Part shown: piece by piece, positions 56,800 to 64,000 of the stretch
Position numbering within the stretch: the stretch's first letter is position 1
How the letters are laid out: the number at the start of each line of letters is the position of its first letter
Made by a program: the position numbers and the translations under genes
Notes under the pieces: model-generated
Told to the model about the DNA's origin: nothing
The model's input: the letters and a program-made list of their open reading frames with translations, nothing else
Database searches by the model: none
Assembly (NCBI GenBank): GCA_038025085.1
Contig: CM076147.1
Coordinates: forward strand, 7,288,001 to 7,352,000
Source of the DNA: Tetragonia tetragonoides
Taxonomy: Eukaryota; Streptophyta; Magnoliopsida; Caryophyllales; Aizoaceae
Length of the DNA: 64,000 bases
Direction: 5' to 3'

Positions 56800-58167
56800 C
56801 TAATCTCACTAGCACCACAACCACAAGAAGAAGTCGCACAATCAACACCGCCAGCTACAAAAGTAATGTCACCCACAAGAAGAAATCCCTGATTTGTTGC
56901 AGTGTTTAACCCTATACCTCAACCACCAGTGTCTGACCATGTACCTCCCCCAGCCATGTCTGACCATGTACCTCCCCCATCAGCTCCAATAAAATTTGCA
57001 AAAGATATACATGCCAAGAAAATGCCAAAGTCAACAGCTATAAGCAGAGCAAAGAAGGGTTTATCCATTCAATCTAACCCTACCCCATCCACTACACCAA
57101 CTCCTGAATCATCTGGCTCAATGAGTAGAACAAGGAACAAGGTTAATCAATCATCAAGATCTTTGAGCATAACTAGGAATAGGAGAACTGAGGGAGGTTT
57201 GGTGAGTAATAGTGCCTCTTTGGGTGTTGAAGAAGAGGAGAAATCTGCAGATGAGAATGCTGCAGATGAGATGGTGCAGATACTGAGTTCATACCAGCTA
57301 AACCTGGCACTGATGAGTCTGACAGTGATGGGGTAATAGATGATGTGGAATTTGTGAAGATGGCAGATGACTATGAAGTAAATGCAGGGCATAAATAGTC
57401 AGATAATTGGGGTGATTGTAAATCTTATTTTGACAAAATGTTTAATAATGGTGAGTTATACACTGAGGAGCCTTTTAGATCAATAAAACTAAAACCTTGG
57501 ATGTTGTTTTTGGATAAAAACACTTCAAAATGGTATTTAGAGAGTACTGTATTCAAGATGGCATCTCTGTTGTAGTAAGGAAGGCTGACAAGAAGAGCTA
57601 TACAGCAGAAAGTGCTTCTTTGGGCTGTCCATTCAGAATTCATGCTAGCAAGCTACCAGATGGATGTACTTGGGCCATTAAAAGCTTGTATGAAGTCCAC
57701 AATTGTGTAAGGCTAGTAGAACACAATCCAATGGCTTCTTATAAATGGGTGGCTGAGAAATTGCTAGATGATATTAGGGCCAACAATGACATACCTATAA
57801 AGTCCTTGAATGCTCTTTTACATGATAGGTATGGCATCCAAATGAGAAAAAGTAATGCCTACAAAATGAAGTAATATGCATTGCAGTTGATATTAGGTGG
57901 GCATGAGATATCCTTTAGCAAGCTTCCAAATTACAGTGAAGTTATTAAGAAAACCAACCCTGACTTAATAGCTCATTGTGCCTGGAAACCTGGTGCAATG
58001 CCTCTTCCTACTCCAGAATTTCCAAGTCCAGAGAGACCTTTAGTTTTCAGCTACATTTTCATATCATTTAAAGCTGAATTCAGTGGGTTGATCAAGGGGG
58101 TGTAGAGGTCTCATTGGTGTTAATGGGGCTCATTTGAAAGGCAACTATGGTGGTGTTGTACTGTCAG

Positions 58168-58867
58168 CAGTGGCGGAGCCAGGATTTATTCTTTGGGAGG
58201 GCCGAAAATAAGATATATTGTTTCCTACTGAAAATAAGCTGCGTGAATAGACAAATTAAAAAATGTTGCCTACACACATTGTAATCGATTAGCTTATTGT
58301 GGTTCTAGCAAGATTTTTTCTATTTTATAATAGAGGAACTCATATTTTATTAATTCAAAGATTGCAGAAATACATACAAGTATTTATGTAGAAAAGTTCA
58401 ACCAAATAAGAGTGGGGTAAAAATTGCATGGAAAAAAAGAAGAGAAAATGTAGAATTATCATCAAAATGAGGGAATAAAAAAACAGAAATTGTGAATTAT
58501 GATAATACAAAAAAAGTTCTGTCAAAAAAAGAAGGAAAGATACAACATATATGCAAAGTATAACAAGAACAACAAAACTAACGTGAAGTATTTACATGTA
58601 TAGAACAAGAAAAGAGAGAGAATGAGCAAGAGGACAAATGAGGAAAAAAAGGAAACGGGAGGAAGAAACTAAAAAAAGAGTGGGCAAAATTGCAAGCAAG
58701 GGGATTTGAACCTGGAACAGGTAGTTCAATCAGTCATTTATTGATGATAACGGAGGCCAGCTGAGCCACGCACAGGTTTTGATTACAGTTTGCATACGTT
58801 TTACTAATGGTAATGCGGACGATGGGGGAGGCTATGGCCTACACCAGCCCCCCTATCTCCGCCACTG
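58168..58867. mobile_element. hAT-type MITE, 700 bp, inside the MULE transposase
   Basis: An 11-bp perfect terminal inverted repeat (CAGTGGCGGAG / CTCCGCCACTG) and an exact 8-bp duplication ACTGTCAG (58160-58167, 58868-58875) mark a hAT insertion. It contains no transposase. Near the right side, the minus strand has GTGGCTCAGCTGGCC followed about 35 bp later by CAGGTTCAAATCCCC, a box A/box B-like pair. Confidence 0.9.
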
Positions 58868-59318
58868 ACTGTCAGCAGTGGGCATAGATGGAAACAATGA
58901 ACTGTTTCCAATTGCACATGGGGTATTTGAGAATGAAAGTAGAGAAACATGGGGTCACTTTTTCTGGCATCTGAAGCAGACTTTGAAAGACAGTGGGAGA
59001 GAAGATTGGACAATCATATCTGATAGGTAGAAGGTATGATCTCATCTAAATAGCATATGTTCTTAATTGTTTGTTAGGATTTGTTTAATTGCATATGTTG
59101 TTTAATTGCATATGTTGTTTGCTTTTAAGGGAGTGGACAGTGCTTTTCAGGATTTCTGGGCAGAAGCAAAGAGGAGATATTGTATTAGACATTTGTGCAA
59201 CAACTTCAAGAAGACATATCCTGGTCCTTTGATGCATGTTCTTTTTTGGAGGGTATGTAATGCTTATTCTGAGTTTTGCTTTAAGAAAGGTATGGAGAGA
59301 CTAGTACATGAGGTTGGG

Positions 59319-62300
59319 TGATGCGGGAGCAAGTGAGCAATTTAAAGAAAAGAACCAAGAAACAAGCAAAGGAACAAATACTCTTGAATACATAGTGTTG
59401 CTTTTATGGTTATGCATTAATGTGGCTACTACAAGCATGATTACATGGAGTTTCCATGCAAGGTCGGGATTCAAGCTCTTGTTATATGATCAAGTTCATT
59501 ATGGAGAACCTCGTAATCTTGGCAGTTCTAACAGTTGTTCGTATTTTGGCCATAACTCGCTCACATGAAACCTAAACGTGATGATTCAAATCTCCGTGGA
59601 AAGATATGATCGAGATCTACAACATTGATGCTTTGCGTTTTCTCTAATTCAAAGCGCAACATGGTTAAAAACGAGTTACAAGTTACGGAACATATTCCTT
59701 GCGCGCCAAGGCAACGACTTTAGTTTAGTTATTGTGTCCTAGTTTGCTTTTACTTGTTTAAACGTGATTTATTGTTTAGGAAAGATATAATCTGAATATA
59801 ATTAGCATTAGGAGTCCATTAGGTATTAGGAAAGTTGTTAGTTAGTTCGTTTTACAATTGTAATCAGTTTCATAGTTAGTTTCCTACTTGGATTAGGATT
59901 CCTAGTATCTTTAGATTTCTTTGTCTATAAATAGGGGAGAGCACGAAATTGTAATATAGACTTTGATGATTAATGATTAATACGTGATTATTTACCCCTC
60001 AAATTGAGTGATTCAGTTTGAAACCCTTGTGTGTGATGCGCAAGTATTGTTCTTGAGTGATTCTTGAACGAAAACCCCCAACCCCTTGAGTGATTCGAGA
60101 GGTATATCCCTTTTATTGTGTTGTTTATCAAAAATACAGAAAATCCCTAAATAAATCACATCAACTTGGTATCAGAGCTAAAGGTTTGAGCTTTCTTAAG
60201 CTTAAACAACCACGATCCTGAGCTTAAACACGACAACATCCACCCTTTGTCCAGGAAAACAGCCAAGGAACCCCCAATAAACCAACAACCGAAGCCATGG
60301 GTGACCCCAACTATATGGCAAAGTAGTTAACTGCCATGGAGGATCTAAAGGCGTCTTTCCAGTTTCAAGAAGAGCGGATGATAGCTATGGAAAAGAAGCA
60401 ACAAGAAGATGTGATGCACAATGGTTTAATAAGCTCATATTCCATTGAAGTTCCTCAATTTCAAGAACCTATGTTTCGCACTAGATGTAGATCGTATGAG
60501 AAGGTATGCAACGTTATTATTCATGGTGGTTGTCCTAAGGACTTTGTGTCAACTTACATGGTAGAAAAGCTTGGTTTGACACCCATAGAACATCCTTCTC
60601 CATACAAGGTGCATTGGTTCAACAAGGTGAGCAATATAGAGGTAACTAAGTATATATTTATTCCTGTTACTATTGGGTCATATGGTGGTGTAGTTCGTTG
60701 TGATGTAGTTTCCATGGATGATTGTCACATGTTATTTGGTAGACCCTGGATGGATTTTAAAAGAGTTACACATGACAAGGTCCATAACACTTATGCTTTA
60801 CGTCATTGTGGAAAGCGAATTATTTTAACACCTTTGTTATCTGGTTTTGAAAGTATTTCTAAACCTAAGGTAGAGAGTGAGAATGAAATAACAATTGTTG
60901 AGAACAAAGTTGAAGAACAATCAAGTTCAAGATCTTTTGTAGAGAATATTGAATCGAAAGAGGAGTTTGAAGAGAAAAGGAGTGTGAATCTCGTTAGAGA
61001 TAAATTTTCTGTCTTTTTGATGAAAGTAGAACAAGAAAATCAAGAAGTTGTCGATTCTCAACAAGAAAAAAAAACAAATAGAAGAATCTTTATTTTGGGA
61101 ACAAGAAGCTCTTGAAGTTGTTCAACCACAAGATGAGAATTTTGATGTTGATGACCTTTTCAAAGAAGAATTTTCTTTTGACCCAAGTCAACCGCCTATA
61201 TTTGATGAGGTAAGTCAAGAAGATGAGGTTGATAATATTACTAACATTGTGATCGTGGATGCTTCAAATATTTCTCATGAGGGAACGTTTCAGAATTTGT
61301 GTTCTATGGTTCCACCTAGTGTTGTCAAGATGGAGGAAACAATTCTTGTTCCATTACATGTTCCACTCGCTCCTCCAGTACCTACTATGCTTAATGTACC
61401 ATGTGAGTTCTTCACAATATCTCACGTGTTGAGGAGTAGAGTTAATGGAAAAACTAAGAGCACAACTTCAAGCAGTAACAATGATGTTGTCCACTATGTT
61501 GTTAATCACGTGGATACGAAGTATTACGTTGGATCTACAATGAAAACTACTTTGGGTACTCATGCTAAGTCAGGTTTACAACTTCTTTTATATGACGAAG
61601 AATTGAGGACAATTCTTTTTGAAGAAAGGGAGATTGATGCGGGAGCAAGTGAGCAATTTAAAGAAAAGAACCAAGAAACAAGCAAAGGAACAAATACTCT
61701 TGAATACATCGTGTTGCTTTTATGGTTATGCATTAATGTGGCTACTACAAGCATGATTACATGAAGTTTCCATGCAAGGTCGGGATTCAAGCTCTTGTTA
61801 TATGATCAAATTCATTATGGAGAACCTCGTAATCTTGGCAGTTCTAACAGTTGTTCGTATTTTGGCCATAACTCGCTCACATGAAACCTAAACGTGATGA
61901 TTCAAATCTCCGTGGAAAGATATGATCGAGATCTACAACATTGATGCTTTGCATTTTCTCTAATTCAAAGTGCAACATGGTTAAAAATGAGTTACAAGTT
62001 ACGGAACATATTCCTTGCGCGCCAAGACAACGACTTTAGTTTAGTTATTGTGTCCTAGTTTGCTTTTACTTGTTTAAACGTGATTTATTGTTTAGGAAAG
62101 ATATAATCTGAATATAATTAGCATTAGGAGTCCATTAGGTATTAGGAAAGTTGTTAGTTAGTTCGTTTTACAATTGTAATCGGTTTCATAGTTAGTTTCC
62201 TACTTGGATTAGGATTCCTAGTATCTTTAGATTTCTTTGTCTATAAATAGGGGAGAGCATGAAATGGTAATATAGACTTTGATGATTAATGATTAATACG

Positions 62301-62479
62301 TGAGTATTTACCCCTCAAATTGAGTGATTCAGTTTGAAACCCTTGTGTGTGATGCGCAAGTATTGTTCTTGAGTGATTCTTGAACGAAAACCCCCAACCC
62401 CTTGAGTGATTCGAGAGGTATATCCCTTTTATTGTGTTGTTTATCAAAAATACAGAAAATCCCTAAATAAATCACATCA
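59319..62479 (+). mobile_element. Non-autonomous LTR retrotransposon, 3.16 kb, young
   Basis: Two 845-bp LTRs (59319-60163 and 61635-62479; TGATGCGG..ACATCA) enclose a 1.47-kb interior. A TTGGG duplication flanks the element at 59314-59318 and 62480-62484. The primer site TGGTATCAGAGC (tRNA-iMet) is at 60167-60178, and a polypurine stretch GAAGAAAGGGAGA lies before the right LTR. It lacks RT, RNase H and integrase, so mobility would need another element. I count 11 differences between the LTRs (about 1.3%). Each LTR has a TATA box (CTATAAATAGGGG near 59930 and 62243). Confidence 0.9.
60297..61634 (+). pseudogene. Gag-start/protease-like ORF of the non-autonomous LTR element
   Basis: The reading frame begins with ATG at 60297 but meets TAG at 60324; an in-frame Met follows at 60336. 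A short gag-like start (AMEDLKASFQFQEERM) leads directly to a retropepsin-like domain (VCNVIIHGGCPKDF, MVEKLGLTPIEHPSPYKV, CHMLFGRPWMDF). Here the DGG triad of relatives is HGG, so the catalytic Asp is lost. An A9 run at about 61067 changes frame. The second ORF (to 61634 and into the LTR) is acidic and unrecognised (DDLFKEEFSFDPSQPPIFDE). Core gag, RT and integrase are absent. Confidence 0.8.
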
Positions 62480-63506
62480 TTGGGATAGGTGTGGTACAAT
62501 GGTTCCAAGATCTTGGTGATCAAGAAGTATGGGCTTGGTACAAATTTGATCCATCATTATACCAAGATGAAAACACTAGCAACTTTGTGGAGTCATTTAA
62601 CTCCCTGCTAGGTGCTGGCAGATGCAGGCCAATCTTAACATTATTAGAAGCTAACATAGATCTTTTAATTTGTTAATTGCATGTTGTAATGTTATCAGTG
62701 TTAAAGTGTGATAAATTGTTTGCTTGTTCTAGGCATTAGAAGGGTCACCATGGTGAGGCATGCCAAAAGACAAGAGATAGCATAGGACTGACCAGAAGAC
62801 GGGATATGCCCTAAAATCATGGAGATGTTAACTGTTATTGAGAAACATTCCAAGCCATGTAGGGTGTTGAATGTTGGAAAAGGAGATTTTGAGATCCAAG
62901 ATGCAGAAACATTCTTCACTGTCTCTTTGATAAACAAGACCTGTGACTGGGAAGTGGCAAATTTCAGGTATTCCATGCAAACATGCAATGAGAGCCATCA
63001 ACTATTTGAGGGTTGATCCAAAACAATATGTCAGTGAGTAGTTCAATGTAAAGAGGTATAAGGAAGCATATGGATTGAACATTCACCCAATACCATCTGA
63101 TGCAATGTGGAAAGTTTATAGACATCCTCATATTGAACCACCACCAATGAAGAGAAGCATTGGCAGACTATCAAGGAATAGAAGAAGGGAACAAGGAGAG
63201 AAGAGAAAGGGAAAAAGGAGCACCATGGTCAAGTGCAAGAAATGCAAAGCCTTTGGTCACAACTCTAAGACTTGCAAAGGTGGCCTTACTGCAAAGCAGG
63301 CAAAGGAGCTTCAAGAGAAACAGGGTTTAAGAGTTGAAAAAAGGAAGAGACAAAGGAGGATTAAAGGGGATTCTTCATCCCAACCAGATACATCATCACA
63401 ACCTCAGCAATCAGATCAACCTCTATCCCAAACACTGATCACTGCATCTCAACCCATCCCTACTGCACATCAGATTCAGTCACAGCCTACTACATCAGCA
63501 TCATAG

Positions 63507-64000
63507 CCCATCACTACTAGGCTCTTGAGAAAAAGGAAAGCCCTTGCTGCTTCCATTTGAAGTTTCAGTGATCCTGTTCAGTTTATCAAAGAACAATACA
63601 GCAAGCAATTTGTAATATAACTTGTTCAGTTTTTGGTTGTAATGACTTTAGGGGTTTTTGTGCCTATTTTATTTTGGGTTAACTAGGCATATAGTTTTTG
63701 TGCATCTACAGTTTTTGTGCAGCTACGTAGCTTAGCTTGAGTGCAAGTTATTAAGTTGATTACAAGTTGTTAAGTTGATTGCAAGTTGTTATCAGTATTT
63801 AAAGGTGATAAACATTTATCAGTTATTTTAATGGAATTAATAAAGTTAATTTAGCTAATTGTCATGTACTATTTAGAACAAATGCAATTGGATTGATGTA
63901 CTTAAACTTCTTCTATTATCCATTCAAAATTAGAATTCCTATACTTGGAATTCTTTGAGAAATAGGGTACAAAATATGCCCCTTTATGGAGACTACAACA
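63507..64000. other. Downstream MULE sequence, no gene seen
   Basis: After the transposase stop at 63504-63506 come AT-rich sequence and tandem words (AAGTTGTTAAGTTGATTGCAA near 63760). I see no terminus of the MULE here. Confidence 0.4.

Larger units (their letters stand above)
45712..63506 (+). pseudogene. MULE transposase (MuDR family), broken and interrupted
   Basis: The pieces in order are as follows. A PB1-like N-terminal part lies at 45712-46190. A Pro/Ser-rich linker lies at 56902-57336. The MuDR zinc/DNA-binding region (GCPFRIHASKLPDGCTWAIK, VHNCVRLVEHNPMAS) lies at 57530-57873. The DDE domain (GAHLKGNYGGVVLS, then AVGIDGNNELFPIAHG) is at 58125-59030 and is split by a MITE. An intron is at about 59034-59128, and then IRHLCNNFKKTYPG. 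A SWIM finger (GIPCKHAMRA) is near 62970 and a CCHC knuckle (CKKCKAFGHNSKTC) is at about 63237. Lesions include Asn in place of the first catalytic Asp (GVNGAHLKG, Asn codon at about 58122), a TAG after ISDR, and frame changes near 57310, 58100 and 62965. It is non-functional. Confidence 0.85.
44819..64000 (+). mobile_element. MULE (MuDR-type) transposon, left end and body; right end outside
   Basis: It probably starts at GGGAAATTCCACTTCG, at about 44822, exactly where the L1 reading breaks off. It carries a MuDR-type transposase pseudogene in pieces (45712-46190, 56805-58167, 58876-59318, 62485-63506). Three other elements are inserted in it. No matching inverted terminus was found before 64000, so the right TIR should be outside. 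The left TIR and 9-bp duplication are unproven. Confidence 0.6.

Overview
The window is nuclear DNA of a flowering plant. It has intron-rich genes with GT-AG junctions, a plant-type PPR gene, a DUF760 chloroplast protein gene, and dense plant transposons: Ty3 chromovirus, MULE, hAT and Stowaway MITEs, Helitrons, L1 and RTE LINEs, and tRNA-derived SINEs. A eudicot is likely. The repeat flavour reminded me of Caryophyllales, but I cannot establish the species from sequence alone. No CRISPR array, operon or prokaryotic feature is present.

Layout. (1) 1-4.34 kb, minus strand: the first five exons (254 codons) of a plastid-targeted DUF760 protein; the 3' end lies left of the window. Its last visible intron holds a SINE with a perfect 17-bp target duplication. 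(2) 4.5-11.6 kb: intergenic DNA made of small mobile elements. These are a short poly-A retroposon, MITEs, a tandem array of Helitron-end units split by another Helitron, and a TIR element carrying TTCAACAAA-type repeats with a Helitron inside. (3) 11.6-38.3 kb, plus strand: one PPR gene of 14 coding exons and 828 codons spread over 25.5 kb. Every splice junction keeps frame. Intron 3 appears to use a GC donor. The introns hold L1 tails, SINEs, a long-TIR MULE-like element, a Stowaway and an antisense RTE LINE. (4) 38.3-44.8 kb: 3' flank, a SINE and two decayed L1 elements. (5) 44.8 kb to the right edge: a nested transposon stack. A MULE transposase pseudogene appears to sit inside an L1. The MULE is split by a 10.4-kb Ty3 chromovirus, a 700-bp hAT MITE and a 3.16-kb non-autonomous LTR element, each with an exact target duplication.

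Only the DUF760 and PPR genes look like functional host genes. Both are probably organelle-directed, but nothing here shows that they work together. The mobile elements are almost all broken. The points most worth following are an intact 326-codon ORF upstream of gag in the chromovirus, a deletion in it that removes protease, a young LTR element whose protease-like protein has lost the catalytic Asp, and the nested chronology.
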